This document shows, piece by piece, positions 9,239 to 18,509 of a stretch of DNA of 64,000 nt (position 1 is the stretch's first letter; the number at the start of each line of letters is the position of its first letter). The position numbers and the translations under genes were made by a program. This stretch comes from Phytohabitans suffuscus (GTDB lineage Bacteria > Actinomycetota > Actinomycetes > Mycobacteriales > Micromonosporaceae), in the NCBI RefSeq assembly GCF_011764565.1, contig NZ_AP022871.1:7750320-7814319 (forward strand), given 5' to 3'. The notes below the pieces were generated by a model that ran no database searches, had not been told where the DNA came from, and was given only the letters and a program-made list of their open reading frames with translations.

Positions 9239-9607
9239 TCAGCCGGCCGCGTCGTACGACGCGCGGGCGGCCAGCAGATCCGGCAGGTGCTCCCGGGCCC
9301 AGACCCGTGCCGCCTCGACGAGTGCCAGCAGGCTCCGGCCGAGCGGCGTCAACGCGTACTCGACGCGCGGCGGGTTCTCGTCGTAGGGCGTACGGGTGAC
9401 GAGGCCGTCGCGCTCCATGGCACGCAGGGTCTCGGCCAGAACCTTCGGCGTGACCCCGCGCAGCGGGACCCGCAGCTCGTTGAACCTGAGGGGCCCGTGC
9501 TCCAGGCACAACACCACCATGCCGGTCCACTTGTCGCCGATCTGGAACGGCATCGCACTCGACGGGCACATCGGGTCGAACGCGTCCGCGTCAAGGCGCA
9601 ACGTCAC
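9239..9607 (-). CDS. HxlR-family transcriptional regulator
   Basis: A 122-residue winged-helix regulator. The HxlR pattern is plain: IGDKWTGMVVLCL, then RFNELRVPLRGVTPKVL and the wing TRTPYDENPPRVEYALTPLG. A Cys at position 14 (DPMCPSS) lies where redox- or quinone-sensing members keep theirs, so aldehyde or quinone sensing is possible. GTG start. Divergent from an NmrA-like reductase gene that it probably controls, a very common pairing. Confidence 0.9.
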   Translation of the reverse strand: MTLRLDADAFDPMCPSSAMPFQIGDKWTGMVVLCLEHGPLRFNELRVPLRGVTPKVLAETLRAMERDGLVTRTPYDENPPRVEYALTPLGRSLLALVEAARVWAREHLPDLLAARASYDAAG

Positions 9608-9621
9608 CGCCCGAACCTACC

Positions 9622-9643
9622 CCGGTACCGTTGCGGTAACCGG
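9622..9643. promoter_or_regulatory. HxlR operator candidate
   Basis: Imperfect inverted repeat ccggtaccg-ttg-cggtaaccgg in the 60-base gap between the divergent HxlR and reductase genes. Its position fits an operator controlling both; spacing and arms are imperfect. Confidence 0.4.
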
Positions 9644-9667
9644 CACCCAGGCGGCTAGCTTGCCGCC

Positions 9668-10351
9668 ATGACCAATATCGCGATCTTCGGGGCCGGCGGC
9701 CGGGCCGGCCGTGCGGTGAGCGCCGAGGCACGCCTTCGTGGACACTCCGTCACCGCCGTGGTGCGGCACCCGGACAGGCACCCCGACATCCCCTCCGCCG
9801 TACGCGGCGACGTCACCGATCCGGCTTCGGTCTCCGCGGTCGTCCGCGGCCACGACGCCGTGGTACACGCGGTCAGCCCGGCGTCCGGACCGCGGGAGCT
9901 CGCCACCGTCGACCTCGATCCCGAGTTCTTCACCAAGGCCGCCGGCGCGCTGCTGCACGGCCTTTCCCGGGCCGGGGTACCCCGACTGATCGTGATCGGC
10001 CTCTTCGCCAACCTCACCGACGCGCGAGGCCGGCTCCTGCTCGACGACCCCGCGGTGCTTCCCGCCGAGCTACGCCCCTTCGCCCTCGCGCACACGGCCG
10101 GCCTGGACCGGCTCCGCGCGGCGCGGACCACGGTCGACTGGCTCGTCCTCACGCCGCCGATCGCACTGCGCGCGGACGGGGCCCGGACCGGCCGCTACGA
10201 GATCGGCGGGGACGTCGCACCGGACCCGGCGCTCGCGCACCTCTCCTACGCCGACCTGGCCGTGGCGACCGTCGACGAGATCGAGACTCCCCGCCACCAC
10301 CGTTGCCGGGTGTCGATTTTCAACGGCACCGCGACCGGGGGACGTCGGTGA
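9668..10351 (+). CDS. NmrA-like NAD(P)-binding reductase
   Basis: A 227-residue atypical short-chain dehydrogenase with the nucleotide motif FGAGGRAGR at residues 7-15 and a basic residue following the second strand, suggesting NADP(H). It lacks the canonical Tyr-Lys pair spacing of classical SDRs, as is usual for NmrA/BVR-B-like members. Probably a redox-responsive flavin or NAD(P)-dependent reductase controlled by the divergent HxlR regulator. Confidence 0.82.
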   Translation: MTNIAIFGAGGRAGRAVSAEARLRGHSVTAVVRHPDRHPDIPSAVRGDVTDPASVSAVVRGHDAVVHAVSPASGPRELATVDLDPEFFTKAAGALLHGLSRAGVPRLIVIGLFANLTDARGRLLLDDPAVLPAELRPFALAHTAGLDRLRAARTTVDWLVLTPPIALRADGARTGRYEIGGDVAPDPALAHLSYADLAVATVDEIETPRHHRCRVSIFNGTATGGRR

Positions 10352-10627
10352 CGTCGTACGCCATGCGCTGGAGGTCATAGCGCCAGGTAAATGCCGCTCT
10401 CGGGTCTCGGCTTGGCTCGCGCCAGAACTGGATCATGTCGTTGATGACGTCGGGCAGCGGCTCGCGGGGATGGTCGACCACCGTGGGTCGCCGCCAGGAG
10501 AACGGGTGTCGGGCGCCGGGGTACACGCGCTCGGTGGTGTACGGGTAGTTGCTCCACCGCGTGGTGACGCCGCTGATCGAGTCGTCTCGACGCTGATCCC
10601 GCAGAGGTGGCCCTCCGCCCACGTCAT
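10320..10627 (-). CDS. Small hypothetical protein (frameshifted)
   Basis: About 102 residues. The ATG at 10627 overlaps the stop of the upstream TPR gene (ATGA). The first 17 residues (MTWAEGHLCGISVETT) and the rest (from TTRWSNYPYTTERVYPG to DVPRSRCR) are in two frames that join with one added base near 10585. The sequence is rich in aromatic and charged residues and looks coding, but I recognise no family. It overlaps the 3' end of the NmrA-like gene by 32 bases, tail to tail. Confidence 0.5.
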
Positions 10628-11099
10628 GAGGTGGCTTTCCGGGACGCCGCCAGCTGCTGCGCCAGCCGGTCCAGGCCGCCCTTGATCAGCTGCCCGTACC
10701 CGTCGTCGCCGAGCGCGCCGATGCCCGCCCGCGCCCGCTGGAGGTGCTCCCGGGCGCGGTCGAGATCGCCGAGCTTGCGGTAGCACTCGGCCAGGTTGAG
10801 GTGCAGCGACGGATACAGGCCGGCCACGGAGAGCGGCACCCCGGCCTGCGCCACCCGCTCGTCGGTGAGCAGGTCGGCCGCCGCCAAGGCGCGCTGGTCC
10901 CAGAGCAGCTCCTGGTGGACGTCGTCCTGTACGTCGGCCATCGAGTGGGCGAGCACGCAGACGTGCAGCGGATCCCCCCGCTCCCCGCCGATCTCCTCCC
11001 AGATCCGCGCGAACAGGTCGCGAGCGGCCTCACGCTGGCCTCGACCATGGTGCAGCTCCACCCCTGGCCGATGCGAGCCATCGTTTGATCGGTGGTCAT
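10624..11099 (-). CDS. TPR-like helical protein (frameshifted)
   Basis: About 158 residues of paired helices; residues near the C terminus (LHLNLAECYRKLGDLDRARE) form a clear tetratricopeptide repeat. The start at 11099 (MTTDQTMARIGQG) and the body are in different frames and join if one base is added to the C-run 11061-11064. Likely a protein-protein interaction module; partners unknown. It sits between the PPOX gene and a small coupled gene. Confidence 0.7.
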
Positions 11100-11117
11100 C
11101 GACGGTCTCCTGGAAGC

Positions 11118-11579
11118 TCAGGCGAGGCGGGCGGGGAATCCGCCCGTCGCGATCGGACTCCATCGCGTGGGGGTGATGCGCAGCAGGGATTTGCCCTGGT
11201 CGAGCATGGCTTGACGGTATTCGTGCCAGTCCGGGTGTTCACCGGCGATGTTGCGGTAGTACTCCACGAACTCGTCGAGTCCCTCGGCGGCGTCGAGCAC
11301 CTCGCAGACGCCGTCGATCTGCGCCCACGGGCCGTTCCACTCGTCGGAGAGCACGACGACGCTCACCCTCGGACGTGAGCGGGCGTTGCGGGCCTTGGCG
11401 CGTTCCGGATACGTGGACACGACGATCCGGCCCGAATCGTCCACGCCCCCGGTCACCGGTGAGGCTTGCGGCGAGCCGCCCGCCCGCTCGGTGATCAGGA
11501 TCATCCGGTGCCGGGGCCGGGCGAACTCGAGGAGCGCGTCCAGGTCGACGGCTGTGTTCGTGGCGATGGTGCGCGCCAT
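11118..11579 (-). CDS. PPOX-class F420-dependent enzyme
   Basis: A 153-residue split-barrel flavin/deazaflavin-binding protein. The opening LLEFARPRHRMILITERAG, followed by SPVTGGVDDSGRIVVSTYP and a Trp-containing AQIDGVCEV strand, fits F420-binding PPOX-class reductases abundant in actinomycetes. It probably reduces a small conjugated substrate using F420H2. Its start has GAGG upstream and it leads an operon with the TPR gene 18 bases downstream. Confidence 0.88.
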   Translation of the reverse strand: MARTIATNTAVDLDALLEFARPRHRMILITERAGGSPQASPVTGGVDDSGRIVVSTYPERAKARNARSRPRVSVVVLSDEWNGPWAQIDGVCEVLDAAEGLDEFVEYYRNIAGEHPDWHEYRQAMLDQGKSLLRITPTRWSPIATGGFPARLA

Positions 11580-11820
11580 GCTCGTCCTCCTCGGTGTCCG
11601 ACCGCCGCGTCAATCCGGAGGATAGGCGACGGTGGCGCCACCGGCTCACCGCGCTCAGTCCGCCGGTAGGAGTGGGCGCATGAAGGTGCGCTCGTACCGC
11701 GCCACGCAACCCGAGTCGCTCGCCCGCCGGCATGACCCGGGGTGCGGACCTTGCTGCCGGCCACCGGGCACCGGCCGGCGGTCGGGGTGAGCTGCGCGAA
11801 GTCGCCGGTAAGCTGCGGGC

Positions 11821-13428
11821 GTGACGTCGATCGCACCCGGCCTCGCCATCGACTTCGGCACGTCACACACCGTCGCGGTGCTCGCCCGCGACGGCGGCCG
11901 GTTCGAGCCGCTCCTGTTCGGCGCCTCGCCGTTGCTGCCGTCCGCGGTGTTCGCCGCCGCCGACGGCCGGCTGCTCGTCGGGCACGACGCCGACCGCAGC
12001 GCGCGCGTGGACCCCGCCCGCTACGAGCCCAACCCGAAGCGCCGCCTCGACGACGGCGCGCTGCTGCTCGGCGACGCCGAGGTGGCCGTCGTCGACGCGT
12101 GCGCGGCGGTGCTGGGCCGGGTGCGCGAGGAGGCGGCCCGCACGCTCGGCGGCGCGCTGCCCCGGCGAACGGTGCTGACCTGCCCGGCCGGTTGGGGCGC
12201 ACCGCGCCGCGGCCTGCTGACCGCCGCCGCCGGCGCGGCCGGCCTGACCGGTATCGAGCTCGTGAGCGAGCCGGTCGCGGCCGCGGCGTACTACACGCGC
12301 GTGCTCGGGCACCGGATGCGCGACGGCGACGCGATCGTGGTCTACGACTTCGGCGGCGGCACGTTCGACGTGAGCGTGGTGCGCCGCACGGGCGACCACA
12401 CGTGGGAGACGGCCGCCGCCGACGGCCTCGACGACGTCGGCGGGATCGACCTCGACGCCGCCGTCGTGGACTGGGCGCGGCGCACGGTCCAGCCCGACCA
12501 CCCGGCGTGGCGGCGGCTGCGCGCACCGCGGACGGTGGCCGAGCGGCGCCACCGCCGCCACCTCTGGGAAGACGCGCGTGCGGCGAAGGAACAGCTGTCC
12601 CGGGGTACCACGGCCGGGCTCGCGGTGCCGATGCTCGACGTCGACACGCACCTCACCCGTGCCGAGTTCGAGGCGATCGCCCGCCCGTGGCTGGACCGGA
12701 CGGTACGGCTGACCCGCGACACGATCCGCGGCAGCAAGGTACCGGTGGATCGACTCGCGGGCGTGTTCCTGGTCGGCGGGGCGAGCCGGACCCCGCTGGT
12801 GGCCACGCTGTTGCACCAGGCGCTGCGCCGCGCACCGGTGGCGATCGAGCAGCCAGAGCTGGTGGTGGCACACGGCGGTCTGGTCGCACTGAGCGCCCCG
12901 GCCCCGTCGCCGCCGCCGGGCGCTCCGCCACCGTCATCGTCGTCGCACACCTGGTCGGTACATACCGGGTCGTCCCCCGGGTCGTCGCAGACCTGGGCCC
13001 AGGCGTCGTCGTCGACCGGACCGTTCGACTGGAGCGCGTTCGACAACCTCTTCGCCGGCTTCGGTTTCACCACCTTCGGTCCCGGCCAGAACCAGGGCGT
13101 ACGACGCGTGGGGCGCCACTACGAGACCGACGTCGTGCTGACCCGGGCACAGGTCCGTCACGGCGTCGTCGAGCTGCACCTGGACTGGCCGATTCCGTGC
13201 GCGGTGTGCAGGGGCACCGGCATCGACCGCCGCGCGGGCCACGGTCACCCATGCACGGCCTGCGGCCACTCCGGGCTGTCCGGCACGCGGACCCGGCGGA
13301 CCCTGAACGTCCGGCTGCCGGCCGGCGTCACCGACGGGCAGCGGGTGCGGCTGGCCGGACAAGGACACCCGAGCCCGGACGGCGCGGGCCCGGCGGGCGA
13401 CCTGCTCATCACCATCCGGATCCGGTAG
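11821..13428 (+). CDS. Hsp70 ATPase domain fused to DnaJ C-terminal region
   Basis: A 535-residue protein with an unusual order. Residues 5-358 are an Hsp70/DnaK-type actin-fold ATPase: phosphate-1 AIDFGTSHT (9-17), phosphate-2 VYDFGGGTFD (174-183), adenosine motif LVGGASRTP (317-325). A Pro/Ser-rich linker (359-402) replaces the substrate-binding domain and lid. Residues 403-420 (FDWSAFDNLFAGFGF) resemble the DnaJ G/F region, and 434-535 resemble DnaJ domains I-II with a reduced zinc site (Cys 460, 463, 478, 481) and the LNVRLPAGVTDGQRVRLAG strand. There is no J domain or HPD motif. It is probably a self-contained ATP-driven client-binding protein; function is inferred. Weak RBS before the GTG. 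Confidence 0.88.
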   Translation: MTSIAPGLAIDFGTSHTVAVLARDGGRFEPLLFGASPLLPSAVFAAADGRLLVGHDADRSARVDPARYEPNPKRRLDDGALLLGDAEVAVVDACAAVLGRVREEAARTLGGALPRRTVLTCPAGWGAPRRGLLTAAAGAAGLTGIELVSEPVAAAAYYTRVLGHRMRDGDAIVVYDFGGGTFDVSVVRRTGDHTWETAAADGLDDVGGIDLDAAVVDWARRTVQPDHPAWRRLRAPRTVAERRHRRHLWEDARAAKEQLSRGTTAGLAVPMLDVDTHLTRAEFEAIARPWLDRTVRLTRDTIRGSKVPVDRLAGVFLVGGASRTPLVATLLHQALRRAPVAIEQPELVVAHGGLVALSAPAPSPPPGAPPPSSSSHTWSVHTGSSPGSSQTWAQASSSTGPFDWSAFDNLFAGFGFTTFGPGQNQGVRRVGRHYETDVVLTRAQVRHGVVELHLDWPIPCAVCRGTGIDRRAGHGHPCTACGHSGLSGTRTRRTLNVRLPAGVTDGQRVRLAGQGHPSPDGAGPAGDLLITIRIR

Positions 13429-13445
13429 GCGGGCGGGTCTGCCGG

Positions 13446-14106
13446 TCAGGTCGGCCGGCGCAGGGCCATCATGAACTGCTCCGGGGCGGAGGAAGCTCGG
13501 TGCCGTCCGCCCAGCGCAAGGTCAGGCCGCCGGGCGTGCTGTCGACGCTTGCCGGGCGTTCGGCCACGATGACCAGGCGGTGACCGGGCCACCAGGGGCC
13601 GGCCGCGTTGGCGTCGCGGTAGGCGGCCAGCCGCTCGGGCAGGTCGCCCAGCGGACGGCCCGCCGCGGCCAGCGCCTCGACCAGCCGGGTAGCGGCCGCG
13701 AGCCAGGGTGCCAGGCTCTGCCCGTCGAGGTGGAAGTAGCGGTCGAGACGGTCCGTCGGTGGCGGGTCGTCAGGGCCCAGCGCGGGGGAGGGCCGGGGCA
13801 GCCGGCTCGCGGCGTCTTCGAGCGCCCGCCGGGCCCGGCGCGGGTCGGTGACGACCGGGAAGCCCTGCCCGATGCCGTCCAACCGGTCGGCCACGTGCCC
13901 GGGGACACCGCTGACGGGACCGCCGAACGGGTGCTGGCCGAGCAGGTCCCGCAGGTCCAGCTCCATCCGGTACCGCAGGTCGTCGGCCGCGCGGGCCTCG
14001 ACCGCACCGACGTCGCGGGCCGCTTCGAGCCGCGCCCACAACACCGGCGGCAGCGCCGGCCGACGATCCGGCGAACAACTCTGGCAACCACATCTACGGC
14101 CGCCAC
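13446..14106 (-). CDS. Hypothetical protein (frameshifted)
   Basis: About 220 residues, no family recognised. It starts with a hydrophobic/basic helix (VDVVARVVRRIVG) and is helical, with a segment rich in Pro and a Trp-containing end (GPWWPGHRLVIVAERP). GTG at 14106 is preceded by aaagg. Two one-base repairs, near 14060 and in the G-run 13483-13486, give one frame ending ELPPPEQFMMALRRPT. It converges on the Hsp70-DnaJ fusion gene with an 17-base gap, but no functional link is shown. Confidence 0.55.
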
Positions 14107-14179
14107 TATACCGACCTTTCGTGGTCAGGGTTCGAGCGGATGGCCCGGCGCCCGGCGCTGCCAGACCGTGTCGCGCGCC

Positions 14180-14395
14180 CTACACGCACGTGCCGCAGAA
14201 GTCCTCCGTCGGCGGCTTGAGCGTCGGGGGCGGGACGTGGCCGGTCGGCTCCGGCCGGGGCGTGCCCGGTCCGTCCGCCCGGGCGGCGCCGGAGCTTCGC
14301 GGCGCCGCGCCGGCACCGGCCACCGCCGGGGGTGCGGCGAGCGCCAGCGCCGCCATGAGCGCCACCAGGACGGGTATCCGCGAGGGTCGGTTCAT
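14180..14395 (-). CDS. Small secreted peptide coupled to LuxR regulator
   Basis: A 71-residue precursor. Residues 1-28 are a clear signal peptide (basic MNRPSR, a hydrophobic core of Val/Leu/Ala, cleavage near AVAGA). The mature part is about 43 residues, rich in Pro, Gly and Ala, and ends DFCGTCV with cysteines at 67 and 70. Its ATG overlaps the stop of the regulator gene upstream (ATGA), so the two are made together. A secreted signal sensed by, or reported through, the partner is an attractive inference; no function is established. Confidence 0.75.
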   Translation of the reverse strand: MNRPSRIPVLVALMAALALAAPPAVAGAGAAPRSSGAARADGPGTPRPEPTGHVPPPTLKPPTEDFCGTCV

Positions 14396-15483
14396 CGGGT
14401 CTCCTCAACAGCCGTCGCCGGGTCCACACCCGGCGGGTCGATCAGGCCCCGCGCGCCGGCGGCGAGCCCGAGCTGAAACCGGTTGCCCACTCCCAGGCGG
14501 TCCATCAGGTGCCGGAGCGTGTTGGACACGGTGCGAGGGCTGAGCCGCATCGCCCGGGCCGCGCTCGCGTCGGTGTGCCCCAGCGCCAGCAGCCGCAACA
14601 GGTCCCGTTCCCGTCCGGAAAGCGACATCCGCGGTACGGGCGACTCGCGCCGGGTCCGCGCGGCCTCCCACCGCCGTTCGAAGAGGGCGACGAGCGCGGC
14701 GACGACCGCCTCGTCGGTGATCTCCAGGTAGCCGTGGTCCAGGTTGTCCGGACTGACCGGCAGGAACGCCGTGCGGCGGTCCATCACGATGAGCTTCGTC
14801 GGGCTGCCGGCCGTCTGCCGGTACTCCGGGCGTGGCTCGCCGGCCCGCCGGCCGTGCGCGAGCAGCGGGTCCTCGGCGTCCGCGGGCAGCGCGCCGAGCA
14901 CTCGCACGCGCACGCCGCGGTTGAGCAGCGTGCGGTCCATCGGTACCGCGGACCGGGCCGACCCGGCCTCGTACACCCGCTCCGGCTGCATCGCCAGGTG
15001 CTCGTGCCGCACGGTGCCGACCAGCTCGGCGAGCCGGGTCCGGGTCAGCTCCCGGCTGGGCAGGTGGCGGATGCCGTCGTCGAGGGTCACCGGGTGGGGC
15101 AGCGCCCGGTGGACCGGTCCCGTGCGGTCCCTGAGGCGGGCGACCGGGTGCCATCGCTCGCGCAGCGCCGGCAGCACACGTTCCGGCCCCACCGGCCGCC
15201 AGTGGGTCGACCGCCGGCCGCCGCCGAGGCCGTGGTCGACCGCGCCCGCCGCGAGCAGCTCGTCCAGGCCGCGGGCGACCCGCTGCCGGGACAGGCCGAG
15301 GCCGCGTTCGAGCTGCCCGGCTGTCTGCGACCCGAACCTGAGCATGCAGCGGTACATGAGATCCGCGTCCGCCGAAAGGCCCCAGCCGGCGAGCGATGGC
15401 GCCGGCGGACCGTTCGACGCGGTCGCCGTGCCGTGACTCGGTGGTGCGCAGTCGCGCAACCCGACCGACCGACGAGAAGTCAT
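14392..15483 (-). CDS. LuxR-type regulator with N-terminal winged helix
   Basis: A 363-residue regulator. A winged-helix/TrmB-like segment is near residues 42-90 (DADLMYRCMLRFG, then SRQRVARGLDELLAAGAV), a central region of unknown fold follows (about 100-270), and a LuxR/GerE HTH lies at the C terminus (LSGRERDLLRLLALGHTD, then SPRTVSNTLRHLMDRLGV). There is no response-regulator receiver or ATPase domain. The ATG at 15483 is preceded by aggagg eight bases upstream, which decides the start. The four-base overlap with a tiny secreted peptide gene suggests the central region may sense an extracellular or peptide cue (inference). Confidence 0.85.
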   Translation of the reverse strand: MTSRRSVGLRDCAPPSHGTATASNGPPAPSLAGWGLSADADLMYRCMLRFGSQTAGQLERGLGLSRQRVARGLDELLAAGAVDHGLGGGRRSTHWRPVGPERVLPALRERWHPVARLRDRTGPVHRALPHPVTLDDGIRHLPSRELTRTRLAELVGTVRHEHLAMQPERVYEAGSARSAVPMDRTLLNRGVRVRVLGALPADAEDPLLAHGRRAGEPRPEYRQTAGSPTKLIVMDRRTAFLPVSPDNLDHGYLEITDEAVVAALVALFERRWEAARTRRESPVPRMSLSGRERDLLRLLALGHTDASAARAMRLSPRTVSNTLRHLMDRLGVGNRFQLGLAAGARGLIDPPGVDPATAVEETR

Positions 15484-15647
15484 CCCGTGCCTCCTGCCGA
15501 GACCAGGGCGGCCGGACCCGGTCCGCCCGCGCCAGCCTGCTGCCTCGCGCGCGCGGAGGGTATCCGTGAAACTACGCAAAAGTCGGGGCCTATCCTTGGC
15601 CCGAGGCAGCGAAACGGGTCCGGGGCAGCGAACCGTGGGGAGGTGCC

Positions 15648-18478
15648 GTGGCCGCAGGTCCGCCGGGCGTCGGTGCGCCGGTGCCCCTGGTCGGTCGCGC
15701 TACCCAGCTGGAGGCGCTCGACGCGGCCGTGGCGACCGTGGCCGGCGGCCGGCTGGCGGCGGTCGTGCTCCACGGCGAGCCGGGGATCGGCAAGACCAGC
15801 ATGCTGCGGGAGCTTGAGCGGCGGGCGGCGGCGGCCGGGCTGCTGGTCTGCGCCGGCCAGGCCACCGAGTTCGAGCAGGACGTGCCGTTCGCGACGTACG
15901 CGGAGGCCCTGCGCCCGCTGCTGCACGACGGCGCGACCGAAGAGGCCGCCGCGCTGCGGCGCGCCCTCGACGGCCACGGGCTGTCCGCTGGGCAGGGCTC
16001 GTCGGTGGACCGGGCGCGGATCTTCTCGCGCGTACGCGGGCTCCTCGACGCCGCCCGCACACCCGGTGTCGCGCTGCTGCTGGACGACCTGCACTGGGCC
16101 GACGAGCCGTCGCTGGAGCTGACCGAGTACCTGATCCGCAAGCCACCGCGGCGCCCGGCCCTCGTCGCGGTCGCGTTCCGCACCGGGCAGCCACTGTCCG
16201 GTGTGGTCAAGGCGATCGCGCACGCCGGCCCGGACGCCACCCACATCAGCCTCCCCCACCTCGGGCCGGACGACGTCGACGCGCTCCTGCCGGAGCTGCC
16301 CCGGCACCGGCGCGCGCTGATCCTGCGCGCCAGCGGCGGCAACCCGCTCTACCTCCAGGTGCTGTCCCGACTGCGCGGCGACACGCTCGCCGCCCTGGTC
16401 GACAACCAGGATCTCGACACGTCGGAGAGCCACGTCCTCACCGGGCTCGTCACCGACATCGCGGACCTCGACGAGCGGGTGCGGCGCGTGGCGTGCGCGG
16501 CGGCCGTCGCCGGTGACCACGCGCCCCTGGACCTCGTCGCGTACGTGGCCGAGCTGCCGGTCGACGAGGTCGTCGACGGCGCCGACGAGCTACACCGGCG
16601 AGGGCTGATGGACGTGGACGCCGCGCAGCTGCGGTTTCGGCATCCGCTGGTGCGCGCCGCCGCCCACGAGCTGGCCGGCCCGGCGTGGCGGGTCACCGCA
16701 CACGCCCGCGCCGCCGTCCACCTGCGCGCGAACCGCGGCCCGCTGCGGGTGGTGGCGCACCACGCCGAGCGCTCCGCCCAGCCCGGCGACGAGGCGTCCG
16801 CGGAGATCCTGATCGAGGCGGGGCTGGCGTTCACGTACGGCGCGCCGGCCCAGGCCGCCCGCTGGCTCGGCGCCGCGCTGCGCCTGCTGCCCGACGGTCA
16901 CCCCTCGGCGGCCGGCGCCCGACCGTGCTGCTGCAGTACGCCCGCGCCCTGGGCCTCGGCGGCGACCTGGAGCGCAGCCAGGAGGTGCTGCGCGAGCTGG
17001 TCCGGGCCGGCGAGCCGGTGCGCACCGAGGCGGCGGCGTTCCGCGCGGTCGTCGCCCGGCTGCTCGGCCACATCGACGACGCGGCCGCCCTGCTCACCGC
17101 CCAGCTGCACGGCGACCTGCCGCCGCACGCCGAGGGGAAGCTGCACGTGGAGCTGGCCGCGATCGGCGCGCTCCGCGAGGACGGCGACGCCACCGCGCGC
17201 CACGCCGAGCGGGCGCTCACCCTGCTCGACGCGGACCGGCCGGCGCTCGCCGCCGCGGCGCGGTCGTTGCGCGCCTTCGGCGCCCTCTACGGCGGAGACG
17301 TCGCCGCCGCCCGGGGCCACGCCGCCGCGGCGACCGAGCTGGTGGACGCCACCACCAACTCGGCCCTGCGCCCGCACGTCGAGCTGATCGGCCCGCTGGC
17401 GTGGGTCCACCTCCAACTCGGGGACGGCGTGGCGGCCGCCCGCCAGCTGCACCGGGCGGCCGACGTGGTCGAGAGCGGCCGGGGCAGCAGCGCGGTGCCG
17501 TACCTGCTGGTCGTGCGCGCCGCGCTGGAGACCCGGCTCGGGCGGCTGGCGGCGGCCGTCGAGCTGGCCGAGGAAGCCATGGCCGCGGCCCGCCGGATGG
17601 GCAGCGTGGAGATGCTCGCCATGGCCGAGGCGGTGTCGCTGCGCCCGCTGCTCTGGACCACCGGACCGGCCGGCGCGATCACCGTCGCCGAACGGCTGGC
17701 CGCGACCGACCGGCCGCGCTCGCGGATGTGGTGGCGGGTGGCTCAGACCTCGCTCGCGATCGCCCGCCTGGCCGCCGGGGAGCCCGAAGCCTGCCTGCGG
17801 ATCGTCTCCGGACCGGAGGCGTCCTGGCCGGCCGGGCCACCCACCGCGGTGCCGAGGGACGTGCTGCGCGCCGTCGCGCTGGCCACTTCCGGCGACCTCG
17901 ACGCCGCCGACCGGTACGCCCAGCGGGCCGGAGCGCTGGCCGAGGCCACCGACCTCGCCTACGAGACGGGCTGTGCCGGCTACGCGCGGGCGTACGTGGC
18001 CGCCCGCGCCCGGCGGTTCGCCGAGGCCGCCGCGCACGCCGAGGCCGCCGCGACGCACCTCGCCGCCGCACGGACACCGGTCGAGGAGGCGCTGGCCCGC
18101 CACCTCGCCGGCCTCGCGTACGCCCGCGGCGGCCGCGCCGCGCGTGCCCGCGCGGCGTTCGGGCAGGCCGAGGAGGCGTACGAGGCGTGCGGGGCGACCT
18201 GGCTGCGGGCGGTCCTCGACCGGCACCGGGCCGCGGCACCGGCCCGCGCCAGGCGCGACGCGGGCACGCCGGCCACCGGCGCCGCCGCCCTCTCGGCCCG
18301 CGAACGCGAGATCGCCGAGCTGGTACGCGCCGGCCTGACGAACCAGGAGATCGCGTCCCGGCTCTTCCTCAGCCGCCGCACGGTCGAGTCGCACCTGTCC
18401 CGCGTCTTCGCCAAGCTGGGCGTCCGCTCCCGCACCGCGATGGCGGGCCGGTTCACCGCCGACTTCCCAGCCGAGTAG
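15648..18478 (+). CDS. LAL-family LuxR ATPase regulator (frameshifted)
   Basis: About 943 residues in the large ATP-binding LuxR layout: Walker A GEPGIGKTS near residue 45, Walker B ALLLDDLHWAD near 145, a long helical-repeat middle, and a C-terminal LuxR HTH (LSAREREIAELVRAGLTNQE, RRTVESHLSRVFAKLGV). These proteins are MalT-like activators of catabolic or secondary-metabolic genes. The frame breaks near 16918 in a C-run; one added C gives AGAPTVLLQYARALG and one gene. GTG start with ggggagg upstream. Divergent from the peptide-coupled LuxR gene; target unknown. Confidence 0.88.
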
Positions 18479-18509
18479 CGGTTTCAGCGCGCCGGAGCCG
18501 GGCGGGCGT